Part shown: piece after piece, positions 1-7,508 of the stretch | Position numbering within the stretch: the first letter of the stretch is position 1 | Layout: every line of letters begins with the position of its first letter | Assembly: GCF_019752415.1 (NCBI RefSeq) | Contig: NZ_JAIEME010000002.1 | Location: forward strand, 32,851 to 96,850 | DNA from: Nitrosomonas sp. | GTDB lineage: Bacteria; Pseudomonadota; Gammaproteobacteria; Burkholderiales; Nitrosomonadaceae | Reading direction: 5' to 3' | DNA: 64,000 nucleotides | Notes under the pieces: generated by a model | Told to the model about the DNA's origin: nothing | Seen by the model: the letters and a program-made list of their open reading frames with translations, nothing else | The model's database searches: none | Program-made: the position numbers and the translations under genes

Positions 1-1
1 C

Positions 2-193
2 AACATGCTGGGCGTGCGCCGCGAGGGCGTCACCGATGCGGCCGGCAAGTTGCAAAAACTCGGCGTGATCGAATACAACCGCGGGCATATCACGGTATTG
101 GATCGGCCCAGACTGGAGCAGCTAAGTTGCGAATGTTACGCCGTAGTCAAACGAGAAACTGATCGCTTGTTGCCCGATTCTTCCCCGCGCTAG
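2..193 (+). CDS. Crp/Fnr-family regulator, C-terminal part (cut by window edge)
   Basis: The reading frame is open from the window edge, so only about the last 63 residues are seen. They hold the end of a winged helix-turn-helix: LGVRREGVTDAAGKLQ is the recognition-helix region, followed by a wing with GHITVLDR and the tail LSCECYAVV. The next gene downstream has the same pattern (LGVRRSSITIAAGKLQ, then LSCECY-like VSCECY), so the two are tandem paralogues. The effector domain is outside the window. Role inferred: DNA-binding transcription factor. Confidence in the family is high; the effector is unknown. Confidence 0.85.
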   Translation, partial: NMLGVRREGVTDAAGKLQKLGVIEYNRGHITVLDRPRLEQLSCECYAVVKRETDRLLPDSSPR

Positions 194-277
194 ACTCAAT
201 AACTTACGGACAAAATCACCATAATTACGGAACACATTATATCAATCAGATAAATACAAGTATTTCTGCACATTTTA

Positions 278-293
278 TGTGTCGTAGCGCACA
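278..293. promoter_or_regulatory. Crp-like 16-bp palindrome, site 1
   Basis: TGTGT-CGTAGC-GCACA, 98 bp before the start of the Crp/Fnr gene at 392. It is one of seven similar intergenic sites in this window (consensus TGTGC-N6-GCACA). The position suggests autoregulation, which is inference. Confidence 0.55.
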
Positions 294-391
294 GAAAATT
301 GTGTGACTATCGTTTAAGTTACATCCTTTGGATGGTTTTGTACCTTTCTCGTACTACTCTGCGGGTTTTTCGTGGTAAAGGATAATTAAAA

Positions 392-1099
392 ATGTCAGTT
401 GTAATACCAGTACAAGTGACCAATCACCTGATTAGATGTTTGTCACGTGAGGAACGAAACCGGTTTCTACAGCATTGCGAATCCGTAAATCTGGTTTTCG
501 GCGATATCCTGTGTGAACTGGATCAGCCCATCCAGCATGTATACTTTCCTCTTGCCGGCTTCATCTCCCTGGTGATATCAATGGAAGATCATCAACCTCT
601 GGAAGTAGGATTGATCGGCAATGAAGGTATGCTCGGCGCAACACTCGCGCTGGGAATCGCTGATGCGCCACTGAAGGCAGTGGTGCAAGGTTCCGGTAGT
701 GCGCTACGGATGACAGCCGCACAATTTCAGCTCGAGTTGCGCAACAGTCCCAGCATGCTATCCACACTCAACAGTTATCTGTATGTATTGGTGATGCAAT
801 TGTCGCAAACCGCTGCCTGTACCCATTTTCATGAGATTGAACCGCGGCTGGCACGTTGGTTGCTGATGACGCACGACCGCGCACATGCTGATCATTTCCA
901 TCTCACGCAAGAATACCTCGCCGACATGCTCGGGGTACGCAGAAGTAGCATCACCATCGCTGCGGGCAAGCTGCAACAGCAAAAACTCATCAGTTATATC
1001 CGTGGTGACATCAATATCCTTGATCGAAAGAAACTCGAGGCGGTGTCTTGCGAGTGTTACAGCTTACTGAACGATCACTACGCCAGATTGTTTCCTTAA
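392..1099 (+). CDS. Crp/Fnr-family transcriptional regulator
   Basis: A 235-residue protein with the Crp/Fnr layout: a cyclic-nucleotide-binding-type beta-barrel domain at about residues 15-130, a dimerisation helix, and an HTH_Crp domain at about 150-220 with the helix LTQEYLADMLGVRRSSIT. No Fnr-type cysteine cluster for an iron-sulfur centre is apparent in the N-terminus, and the usual cAMP-contact motif is not recognisable, so the ligand is unknown. The start at 392 has AAAGGA about 10 bases upstream. It follows a paralogue (ending at 193). A Crp-like palindrome lies 98 bp upstream and another just after the gene, suggesting it may regulate itself and the neighbouring lipoprotein operon. 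Family assignment is firm; the regulon is inference. Confidence 0.9.
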   Translation: MSVVIPVQVTNHLIRCLSREERNRFLQHCESVNLVFGDILCELDQPIQHVYFPLAGFISLVISMEDHQPLEVGLIGNEGMLGATLALGIADAPLKAVVQGSGSALRMTAAQFQLELRNSPSMLSTLNSYLYVLVMQLSQTAACTHFHEIEPRLARWLLMTHDRAHADHFHLTQEYLADMLGVRRSSITIAAGKLQQQKLISYIRGDINILDRKKLEAVSCECYSLLNDHYARLFP

Positions 1100-1178
1100 T
1101 TCTATTTTCCTCTCAGCCTCCAATTTTGCATCTTCTTTGTTTGATCTCTGGAATAATCTAACTAGGAAATAAGGGCTA

Positions 1179-1194
1179 TGTACGATAACGCACA
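1179..1194. promoter_or_regulatory. Crp-like 16-bp palindrome, site 2
   Basis: TGTAC-GATAAC-GCACA, 77 bp before the DUF4398 lipoprotein gene at 1272 and after the Crp/Fnr gene. It keeps the 5-6-5 spacing of the other sites. Confidence 0.55.
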
Positions 1195-1271
1195 GAATTG
1201 CTCACTGAGTCTGATGATAATGATCACAAGGTTGAACGCTACGCCGAAAATTCCATTTAGGAGAATCAAAC

Positions 1272-1688
1272 ATGACTCATAGACTTACAATAATGAAAGT
1301 AATGGGCACGCACAGATCACCGTTGCAGCTTATAACCGCCGTTGCGATTCTGTTCTCGCTCGTTGCTTGTGCGACAGTTCCGCAGCCCCCAAACCAAGAA
1401 CTAGCAGCTGCAGAAATGGCCATTAACAGTGCCGATCAAGCGCGCGCCGTGGACTATGCATCCGCTGAACTGCATGAAGCGCGGACAAAACTTGCCGCGG
1501 CTCGCGCTGCCGTTCAGCAGGAGAAAATGATATTGGCCCAGCAACTCGCCGAACAGTCCCGTGTTGATGCCGAATTAGCTTTAGCCAAGGCTGAAGCAAC
1601 CAAGGCCAAGGCAATTAACGATGAAATGCTGAAAAGTACCGACGTCATGAAGCAGGAAATGCAACGCAATACGGGAGATAAACAATGA
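1272..1688 (+). CDS. DUF4398-type lipoprotein
   Basis: A 138-residue protein with a hydrophobic signal segment (about residues 19-32) ending in a lipobox-like LVAC, so it is probably a lipoprotein. The rest is Ala/Glu/Lys-rich and strongly helical, with repeated ELAAAE- and AELALAKAE-like heptads, typical of the DUF4398 family of periplasmic coiled-coil lipoproteins. The start has AGGAGAA 7 bases upstream. Its stop overlaps the start of the next gene (ATGA), so the two are translationally coupled and probably work together at the outer membrane. No enzyme function is implied. Likely stress-regulated, given the palindrome upstream (inference). Confidence 0.8.
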   Translation: MTHRLTIMKVMGTHRSPLQLITAVAILFSLVACATVPQPPNQELAAAEMAINSADQARAVDYASAELHEARTKLAAARAAVQQEKMILAQQLAEQSRVDAELALAKAEATKAKAINDEMLKSTDVMKQEMQRNTGDKQ

Positions 1689-2545
1689 ACACACCAATCT
1701 ATCGATTTAAAAAATTGATCGCCATCACGCTCACTCCCGTTATTTTTGCCGCATGCTCGACGCCCATAAAACCGGAAGGTGCCGACATGGCTCGGAGCAA
1801 GCTGATACAACTACAATCTGATCCGCAACTGGCCAGCCGCGCACCGGTTGCGATTCAGGAAGCTGAACTTGCCGTGCGTGCTGCAGAAGTACCGCAAGAA
1901 GATGTAGGACTCGGCAAGCATCTGGTATTTATGGCTGATCGCAAGATCGATATTGCCACGTACCAGGCACATAGCCGTTTGTCTGAAGATCAACGTAAAA
2001 TGTTGAGCGAACAACGCGATAACGCGCGCCTTGATTCGCGCACACGCGAAGCCGACAGAGCGCACAGCGATGCAACTGCTGCGCGAAGAGAAGCGAATTT
2101 AGCCAACATGGATACTGAGATAGCGCTGCAACAGGCTGCAGATCTGCAAAGACAGATTGCAGAGTTGAATGCCAAAGCCACCGATCGCGGTCTGGTCGTA
2201 ACGCTCGGCGATCTGCTGTTTGATACCGGCAAAGCGACTCTCAAGGGTGGAGCGGCCGGTCATCTTGGCAAACTCGCGGCGTTTCTGAACCAGTATCCGG
2301 ATCGCACGGTGATGATAGAAGGTCATACTGATAATGTTGGCAGCGAAGACTATAATTTAGGCTTGTCGCAACGGCGCGCCAATTCGGTAATGACCTATCT
2401 GGTCAGCCAGGGTGTCGCTTCTAACCGCCTTGCGGCATACGGGAAAGGTGAAAACTTTGCCATTAGCGATAATGAATCCGCTTCCGGACGTCAGCAAAAC
2501 CGTCGCGTTGAAATCATCATCGCAAACACAGCCGCTAGACAATAG
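1685..2545 (+). CDS. OmpA-family lipoprotein with N-terminal DUF4398-like domain
   Basis: 286 residues. An N-terminal signal with lipobox FAAC (cysteine near residue 24) precedes a helical DUF4398-like stretch (about 30-150). The C-terminal third (about 165-283) is an OmpA/peptidoglycan-binding domain, with GDLLFDTGKATLK, IEGHTDNVGSEDYN and LSQRRANSVMTYL and the terminal RRVEIII. It should anchor the outer membrane to peptidoglycan; the coiled-coil arm may contact the preceding lipoprotein. The start overlaps the upstream stop codon. A strong hairpin terminator follows at 2575. No transmembrane beta-barrel is present, so this is not a porin-type OmpA. Confidence 0.9.
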   Translation: MNTPIYRFKKLIAITLTPVIFAACSTPIKPEGADMARSKLIQLQSDPQLASRAPVAIQEAELAVRAAEVPQEDVGLGKHLVFMADRKIDIATYQAHSRLSEDQRKMLSEQRDNARLDSRTREADRAHSDATAARREANLANMDTEIALQQAADLQRQIAELNAKATDRGLVVTLGDLLFDTGKATLKGGAAGHLGKLAAFLNQYPDRTVMIEGHTDNVGSEDYNLGLSQRRANSVMTYLVSQGVASNRLAAYGKGENFAISDNESASGRQQNRRVEIIIANTAARQ

Positions 2546-2574
2546 GCACAAAGCGTCATAGCATAGGTATGTGT

Positions 2575-2613
2575 TAAAAAGCCTGCTCAGTTATACTGAG
2601 CAGGCTTTTTTTG
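2575..2613 (+). terminator. Rho-independent terminator of the DUF4398-OmpA operon
   Basis: AAAAAGCCTGCTCAGT and ACTGAGCAGGCTTTTTTT form a long perfect stem with a tiny loop, ending in a T-run. It lies 30 bp after the OmpA-family gene; the A-run on the other side makes it usable in both directions, but there is no leftward gene that would end here. Confidence 0.9.
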
Positions 2614-2736
2614 CTACAAGATAATCTCCTGCTACAACAAAGAATCCGAGTAATTCTCCCATCCAGAACTCTGGTCGCTCCTTCATCAGGGAATAAAACA
2701 TTGGCTTGGAAAGCGAAGCGTATTTGATTCCCCTAC

Positions 2737-3777
2737 TCACTTACCCGATTTTTTCTGCAAACTTTTGTTCAACTGCCGCAAGTTATTGATCATTACCTTT
2801 TTCATTTGCTCACGACCGATTGCATGTTTCAAACTGCTGCCAATGCCGTCAACCTGGTCGGTAGAGCTGCGGGTGGAATAAAACATCAGCGTGCCGTCTT
2901 TATAGGGTATGCCGCCTGCTACAACATGACTGGAGTTATAGGAATGACCCACGTAAAACTGTCTGTGCAGAATGATGCCGCCCTCAGCGCCCGCGGCGAT
3001 GACCCGATGACTCAAGATTGCAGTGGGCCTATCCTCGACGATGCGGTTCATCCAGAAGAACTGCTCGGTTGCAGACTTGGGCAAACCCACAGGGTAATTC
3101 AGCCAGCCCTTTTGCAGTTGCGGAAAATAATGTGCCCAGGTTTTGCTATTAGTTGCGTCTGTGCGCAATTCCGTGGCCGGGTCGGCATTGCTGCCGTCGC
3201 GACTATAGGCAGAGATCCCTGCCAAGCCGCTTTTGCGATAGTCTTTCCAGCGCTGTAACAGGATTTCTCGATACTTTTGCGAAGCGGTTGTTAGCAGTAT
3301 TTTCTTATCGATATCATCCGGTTTGGGCAGTAACGCCTGCAACGCTTCGATTTCCTGTTTCGATAAGTTAAATTTGTTGCCGGGTTCTGCTTTCAAAAAG
3401 GCTTTGGCTTCATCAAGCTGTTTTTCGCCAAATGCAAATTTCCTGAAAGTGTTGATATCAGCATTGTCCGGAATCAACCCTGAAGCGGTGATGTTGCTGT
3501 CCTGTATTATCAGATTGCCGCGCTTCAGATACTCGAGAACTTGCGCTAACTGCACCGGCATATACATGGCGACACCAATAGCCAGCTCTTTCTGGCTGGT
3601 TTCACTGACTTCGTAGGCGACAATTTCGCCGCGATCAAGTTGGCTAATCTGTTCACTGCTGATGCCGAAGTTTTCCAGGAATTGTTGCGCGTTAGGCACG
3701 TTTTGTGCCCATAACAGTTGACTGAATAGTACGTACAGGAACAATGTAGCTTGCAGCGAGAGTTTGCAGAAAAACAT
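2737..3777 (-). CDS. Secreted protein of unknown function in the metallophore operon
   Basis: 346 residues; I do not recognise the family. A signal peptide is clear (hydrophobic stretch at about 8-22, probable cleavage after LLWAQ). The mature part is soluble, with a helical N-terminal half and a C-terminal half rich in short beta-like stretches (IILHRQFYVGHSYNSSHVVAGG, quoted in part: HRQFYVGHSYNSS) and a basic C-terminus. No cysteine is found outside the signal region, which argues against a thiol role. The start has AAGGAGTC upstream. It lies 76 bp after the DUF2063 gene on the same strand, so it probably belongs to the same transcript as the peptide-modification genes; a role in peptide export, binding or degradation would be speculation. 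Confidence 0.75.
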   Translation of the reverse strand: MFFCKLSLQATLFLYVLFSQLLWAQNVPNAQQFLENFGISSEQISQLDRGEIVAYEVSETSQKELAIGVAMYMPVQLAQVLEYLKRGNLIIQDSNITASGLIPDNADINTFRKFAFGEKQLDEAKAFLKAEPGNKFNLSKQEIEALQALLPKPDDIDKKILLTTASQKYREILLQRWKDYRKSGLAGISAYSRDGSNADPATELRTDATNSKTWAHYFPQLQKGWLNYPVGLPKSATEQFFWMNRIVEDRPTAILSHRVIAAGAEGGIILHRQFYVGHSYNSSHVVAGGIPYKDGTLMFYSTRSSTDQVDGIGSSLKHAIGREQMKKVMINNLRQLNKSLQKKSGK

Positions 3778-3853
3778 ACTGACTCCTTGCCGATGAATCG
3801 ATTCTGGAAAGTAATAGAAACGCGACTCAATAATCGCACGATTGATAGCGGCT

Positions 3854-4657
3854 CTACCCTATTTGATTGACAATAGGTGGTTTAATCGCTTCTTTTTCAT
3901 AGTCACATTTAACACCCAGCAACACGCCGCGTGCGTGCAGGTCATGCAGGATAGCTAATCCGCTCTGCATCACGACTTCTGGTACGGGATGGCAACTTTC
4001 TTGAATGATCGTTTCGAGTGCAGCTTGACCTGTATAATTCGTGGTTTTCAGTAGACTCAGCAAGCGTGAAGTAAAGGCATTAATTTCAGCAAATTGAATC
4101 TGGTCGTTACTATCTCGAAATACCAATAAAAAGGTTTCTTTGGGTGCTACCCGAATACGCGGGCCGATCCGGTGCACCGGCCAGCTATAGTGCAGACTCT
4201 CGAGTACTGGATTCAGAATCGGGTGTTTCTGGAATAAATCACCGGCACGATCAATCCTATCCCAATCAGGCGCACCCGTTGAAATGGATAGCGCCAGCTC
4301 TGTCCATTCATAGTGTGAAAGTTCCAGTATGAATTTGGGGTAATCTGAGGTTGATGACCACTCTGTCTGCAGGAATTGAATGAATTCGTCGGGTATCTGG
4401 CGAAAAAATGGTGCATAACAGCGATGTTTAGCAATAAAGGCGCGTAACAACCGTGCCCAGAGCCGTCTCCCTAATACTTTTTTCAATACTGGAAAACAGA
4501 TTAGGAGCGCGCTTTCGATATTGTTGTAAACAAGTTCGTTGTAAATCCTCATCCGCCGCGCTTCAATGCCATTCGGTCGAGCGTCTACCTTTGGATTGCG
4601 AATATGCGCAGTAAAAACGTGTTGAAAGCGTTGAAATTCAGGAATTGTAATGAGCAT
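3854..4657 (-). CDS. DUF2063 partner protein of the DUF692 enzyme (BufC/HvfC type)
   Basis: 267 residues from the ATG at 4657, which overlaps the end of the DUF692 gene by 20 bases; a longer frame to 4699 begins with TTG and is less likely. The N-terminal 90 residues fit DUF2063 (RRMRIYNELVYNNI, FPVLKKVLG), and the C-terminal half fits the second domain with PRIRVAPKETFLLVFRD. In characterised bufferin and HvfA systems this protein pairs with the DUF692 oxygenase and helps recognise the precursor peptide; that role is transferred here from the family. The gene order precursor, DUF692, DUF2063 supports it. Confidence 0.88.
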   Translation of the reverse strand: MLITIPEFQRFQHVFTAHIRNPKVDARPNGIEARRMRIYNELVYNNIESALLICFPVLKKVLGRRLWARLLRAFIAKHRCYAPFFRQIPDEFIQFLQTEWSSTSDYPKFILELSHYEWTELALSISTGAPDWDRIDRAGDLFQKHPILNPVLESLHYSWPVHRIGPRIRVAPKETFLLVFRDSNDQIQFAEINAFTSRLLSLLKTTNYTGQAALETIIQESCHPVPEVVMQSGLAILHDLHARGVLLGVKCDYEKEAIKPPIVNQIG

Positions 4658-5495
4658 GGGAATAACCTGTATAAATAGACTGAGTTTGCATCTGTGCAAT
4701 ACGTTCGACTTCTTGCGTCAATTTACTCAGCGATGGAATATTAAAATCGCGCTCCAATAATGTAGGTGTTACACCATGAATATGATAAGTTTCATCCAGT
4801 AGTGACCACACCGGATCAATGACATCCGCACCATGAGAGTCGATAATCAGATCTTCCGCTACGTGATAGTGTCCGGCCATGTGCATATAGACAATACGTT
4901 CGGTCGGCATGGCGCGAATAAAATTGACGGGATCATAAGCGTGGTTAACGCTATTCACGTACACATTATTGACATCGAGATGTAGGTCACAATCAGCTTC
5001 CGTTAACACAGCGCGGATAAAATCGATCTCATTCATTTCGTTGATTGGCGCGCACAAATAAAATGAGGCATTTTCTATGGCGATACGGCGCTCCAGGATA
5101 TCTTGTACACGCCGGATCCGTGCAGCGACATATTTCACGGCATCGCCGGTAAAAGGTATCGGAAGCAGATCATATAGATGCCCCCCATCGGAACAGTATG
5201 AAAGATGCTCGGTATAAAGCACCGCTTGATGCTGATCCAGGAATTGACGAATTTTGTGTAATAGCACTTCATCAAGTGGTAATGGACTGCCTATGGAAAG
5301 AGACAAGCCGTGGCATACAAAAGGATAGCGTTCGGTAAAGCTGCGCAATTCACGCCCCGGAAGCCCGCCAATGTCAATCCAATTCTCTGGGGCAATTTCA
5401 AAGAACGAAATAGCTGCCGGAACAGCGCTCTTAAGCTCGGGAATCAGTTCTCGCCTGAAGCCTAATCCCGCACCGGTAAGATGTTTAGCGTTCAT
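4638..5495 (-). CDS. DUF692 multinuclear non-haem iron oxidative enzyme (BufB/HvfB type)
   Basis: 285 residues, the normal size for the DUF692 (MNIO) family of TIM-barrel enzymes that use two or three iron ions to oxidise cysteine residues in ribosomal peptides. Expected metal-ligand segments are present: GLGFRRE, FFEIAPENW, HGLSLSIG (His62), TEHLSY (Glu96, His97), DLHLDVNNVY, MHMAGHYH and DSHGADV. The precursor gene lies just upstream and the DUF2063 partner just downstream. No good ribosome-binding site precedes the ATG at 5495. Predicted reaction: conversion of Cys in EGKCG motifs to an oxazolone/thioamide or thiooxazole-type product, by analogy with HvfB and BufB. Confidence 0.92.
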   Translation of the reverse strand: MNAKHLTGAGLGFRRELIPELKSAVPAAISFFEIAPENWIDIGGLPGRELRSFTERYPFVCHGLSLSIGSPLPLDEVLLHKIRQFLDQHQAVLYTEHLSYCSDGGHLYDLLPIPFTGDAVKYVAARIRRVQDILERRIAIENASFYLCAPINEMNEIDFIRAVLTEADCDLHLDVNNVYVNSVNHAYDPVNFIRAMPTERIVYMHMAGHYHVAEDLIIDSHGADVIDPVWSLLDETYHIHGVTPTLLERDFNIPSLSKLTQEVERIAQMQTQSIYTGYSHAHYNS

Positions 5496-5530
5496 GAAAA
5501 ATACACAATTATTTCTTGATCAAAATTAAA

Positions 5531-5576
5531 AATTAAGCTCTTGGCATGAAAGTTAATTCATGCCAAGAGCTTAATT
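5531..5576 (-). terminator. 20-bp perfect hairpin between precursor and enzyme genes
   Basis: Arms 5531-5550 (AATTAAGCTCTTGGCATGAA) and 5557-5576 are perfectly complementary, with a 6-base loop. In the leftward reading direction the stem is followed by TTTAATTTTG. It sits between the stop of the precursor gene (5624) and the start of the DUF692 gene (5495). Probable role: partial terminator or mRNA stabiliser giving more precursor than enzyme. Confidence 0.75.
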
Positions 5577-5623
5577 GCACTTGCGAGATACATGATGATT
5601 TAATTTAGCCGATACCGAATAGC

Positions 5624-6046
5624 CTAATAGCCTTTTTTGTCACCATGCGATGTATCGCCACCGCTCTTACCACCTTTCATTTTACTTTTTCCTACCTCAT
5701 CTTTGTCGATAGCGCCATCTTTGTTGCTATCCATTTTTTCAAACATGAGATCGTGGTGCTTAGTCCATTCTTCCTTGGTGATCTTTCCGTCCTTATTGGC
5801 GTCCGCCATGGCAGCACCACATTTACCCTCACCGCACTTACCTTCACCACATTTGCCTTCACCTGCTTTACCTTCACCTGCTTTCTTATCTTCATCATAG
5901 GTATGGGCCTGAGCTACCATATAGCCTTTTTCTAAAGTTTGTATCGCAAATGGATTTTCAGCAGCTGAAGCTGTTGGTGCAAAACCAAGCGTTGCAGCAA
6001 AAGCAGAACCGACTGCGACAGAAATGATTGATTTACTTTTAGACAT
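5624..6046 (-). CDS. EGKCG-repeat, EF-hand precursor peptide (HvfA/bufferin-type RiPP metallophore)
   Basis: 140 residues from the ATG at 6046, which has GAGGAGA upstream; an in-frame GTG at 6061 is less likely. A signal peptide (about 1-28, TASAAE) indicates export. Residues 58-77 are one EGKAG followed by three EGKCG units, the motif modified by DUF692 enzymes in HvfA-type peptides; these three cysteines are the only cysteines in the protein. Directly after come two canonical EF-hand loops, residues 82-93 (DANKDGKITKEE) and 106-117 (DSNKDGAIDKDE), then a Lys/Gly-rich tail. The peptide should act in the periplasm as a copper- or other metal-binding product once modified; calcium binding by the EF-hands is expected from the motif. 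The DUF692 and DUF2063 genes follow. Confidence 0.88.
   Translation of the reverse strand: MSKSKSIISVAVGSAFAATLGFAPTASAAENPFAIQTLEKGYMVAQAHTYDEDKKAGEGKAGEGKCGEGKCGEGKCGAAMADANKDGKITKEEWTKHHDLMFEKMDSNKDGAIDKDEVGKSKMKGGKSGGDTSHGDKKGY
5816..5875 (-). repeat. In-frame 15-bp tandem repeats encoding EGKAG and EGKCG x3
   Basis: Four head-to-tail copies of a 15-base unit encode residues 58-77 of the precursor peptide; a fifth, partial unit (AGEGK context) precedes them. Such units can expand or contract by slippage, changing the number of modifiable cysteines. Confidence 0.8.
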
Positions 6047-6238
6047 GATATTTCTCCTCACTAATTGAATAAATAGAATGTTACTGTGCCCAGAGAATCT
6101 GGTATTTAATTGATTGAAAAGCAGAGCCGATTGCTATCACGACGATACCTAATTGATTCACGATTTCTTTGCATTCGCTTTGATTAAGCAATCAATTATC
6201 TATTGCACAGCATGTTGCCTTGCTAGAGTAGGAATGAC

Positions 6239-6442
6239 TTAGTTTTTTTGGTTCTTTTCCCATTCGGAAATTTGTTTCTCTGCCTCTTCTTTGCTAATTC
6301 CGTATGATTCCTGGATCTTGCCAGCCAACTGATCCCGTTTCCCGGCAATCGTATCGATATGATCGTCAGTGAGTTTTCCCCACTGTTCCTTGACGTTACC
6401 TTTGAGTTGCTTCCAGTTACCTTCTATTTGATCCCAATTCAT
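6239..6442 (-). CDS. CsbD-family stress protein
   Basis: 67 residues, fully covering the CsbD domain (MNWDQIEGNWKQLKGNVKE, WGKLTDD, IAGKRDQLAGKIQ). These small, charged helical proteins are induced by general stress in many bacteria; the molecular function is unknown. AAGGAGATA precedes the start. It lies 34 bases downstream of the BON lipoprotein gene on the same strand, so the two are probably one transcript, controlled by the palindrome at 6926. Confidence 0.92.
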   Translation of the reverse strand: MNWDQIEGNWKQLKGNVKEQWGKLTDDHIDTIAGKRDQLAGKIQESYGISKEEAEKQISEWEKNQKN

Positions 6443-6476
6443 TTTGTATCTCCTTTTATAATTTAATATTGCATTT

Positions 6477-6812
6477 CTACTTGATGCTCATTTTATTCAG
6501 AACACCCTTTACACCATCAACACCCTTAGTAATTTCGATAGCACGGTCAAGTTGCGTTTGGCTATCGACAAAACCGCTGAGCTGAACTTCGCCTTTGTGT
6601 GTTTCAACTTTGATATCTAAACTGTTCAGACCGGTGTCTTTAAGCAGCGCAAACTTTACTGCAGTGGTCGCGACACTATCTTCCGCATCCATTCCTACCG
6701 TCGTTTTGGTATTAGATTGGGATGCTTTGCCTTCGATCATGTCGCAACCCGTGATTGACAAAATTCCGATTAGCATCAGTGTTAGCACGCTTAATTTATT
6801 ATTAACATTCAT
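6477..6812 (-). CDS. BON-domain lipoprotein
   Basis: 111 residues: a signal segment with lipobox SITGC (cysteine near residue 23), then one BON domain at about 45-110 (VETHKGEVQLSGFVDSQ, KGVDGVKGVLNKM). BON domains bind phospholipid or other envelope ligands, as in OsmY and DolP. GGAGAG precedes the ATG. It heads the transcript that continues into csbD. Two further BON lipoproteins are found at 43771 and 47801, all three with the palindromic site upstream. Confidence 0.9.
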   Translation of the reverse strand: MNVNNKLSVLTLMLIGILSITGCDMIEGKASQSNTKTTVGMDAEDSVATTAVKFALLKDTGLNSLDIKVETHKGEVQLSGFVDSQTQLDRAIEITKGVDGVKGVLNKMSIK

Positions 6813-6925
6813 ATTGCTCTCCAGATTTGGAATAAATGAAAACTACTAATGGTGTAACGCTGGAACCGCGCTGTTCCATAGCAGTCTCCACAGTGGCAAT
6901 CATCCCGGTTTAATCATGTCTACTC

Positions 6926-6941
6926 TGTGCGCTGACACACA
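6926..6941. promoter_or_regulatory. Crp-like 16-bp palindrome, site 3
   Basis: TGTGC-GCTGAC-ACACA, 113 bp before the BON lipoprotein start at 6812 (leftward gene). Confidence 0.55.
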
Positions 6942-7300
6942 TTGATGAAAGAAATAACCAATCGCTTCTGCTGAAATTTTTCTGAACTTATGTAGTAACC
7001 GATCGGTCAACCAGCCTGACAAAACAGCAATTCGATGCATTTTGTGATGAGCAGAGTGCGAGAAGGGTAATGCGGTGTATGATGATCCGGGCGACTAAAC
7101 TACAATTGAGCATCCAGTAAGAATAACTACGATGGCAGAACCATTCCTCATCCGCGTCTAGTTTGTGCTGCGTTTATACTTTGTACGGCAACGCACAGTC
7201 TATAGTCACATTGTGCTGTAGCCTATTAAAGCTGGAATTGCCGATTTACTCTAAATGTGACGAACTTTTGACTGCTTGCCAAATTAAAGGAGAAATACAA
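6942..7300. other. Intergenic region
   Basis: About 360 bases with no convincing gene. It carries the palindrome at 7182 and a good ribosome-binding site (AAAGGAGAA) just before the small frame at 7301. Short open frames here show no protein-like character. Confidence 0.5.
7182..7197. promoter_or_regulatory. Crp-like 16-bp palindrome, site 4
   Basis: TGTAC-GGCAAC-GCACA, 103 bp before the small rightward frame at 7301. If the site is active, that small frame (or a small RNA) would be its target. Confidence 0.5.
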
Positions 7301-7414
7301 ATGGTTTTTTTAAAGACATTTATAACATTAATATTTTTCATTATTTTCCTCACAGATCATTGCACTTCCCGCCTGCGGCAAGCCGCATTCGGCAGAGACG
7401 ATGGGAAAAAATAG
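7301..7414 (+). CDS. Possible 37-residue membrane peptide
   Basis: MVFLKTFITLIFFIIFLTDH begins a single hydrophobic helix, followed by a basic tail ending in DGKK. The ATG has AAAGGAGAA eight bases upstream and a Crp-like palindrome 103 bp upstream, at the same distance as in the other members of the putative regulon. Nothing like it is recognised, and the frame is short, so it may be chance. It converges on the GGDEF-EAL gene. Confidence 0.35.
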   Translation: MVFLKTFITLIFFIIFLTDHCTSRLRQAAFGRDDGKK

Positions 7415-7508
7415 ATGGGCAATCGGGAAGCAGGGGATGCCAGCAATAAAAGCTCATCGGTAGATAAATCAGCATCATTGAACAGATTTAGCGGCCAGTT
7501 GTTGTATT

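Noticed and set aside
5816..5875. Short direct repeats that could suggest a CRISPR-like array
   Set aside because: Units are 15 bp, head to tail with no spacers and in frame with a protein.
5637..5935. Two long plus-strand frames opposite the EGKCG precursor
   Set aside because: They are mirror images of the repetitive, Gly/Lys-rich sequence; codon patterns and start signals favour the minus strand.
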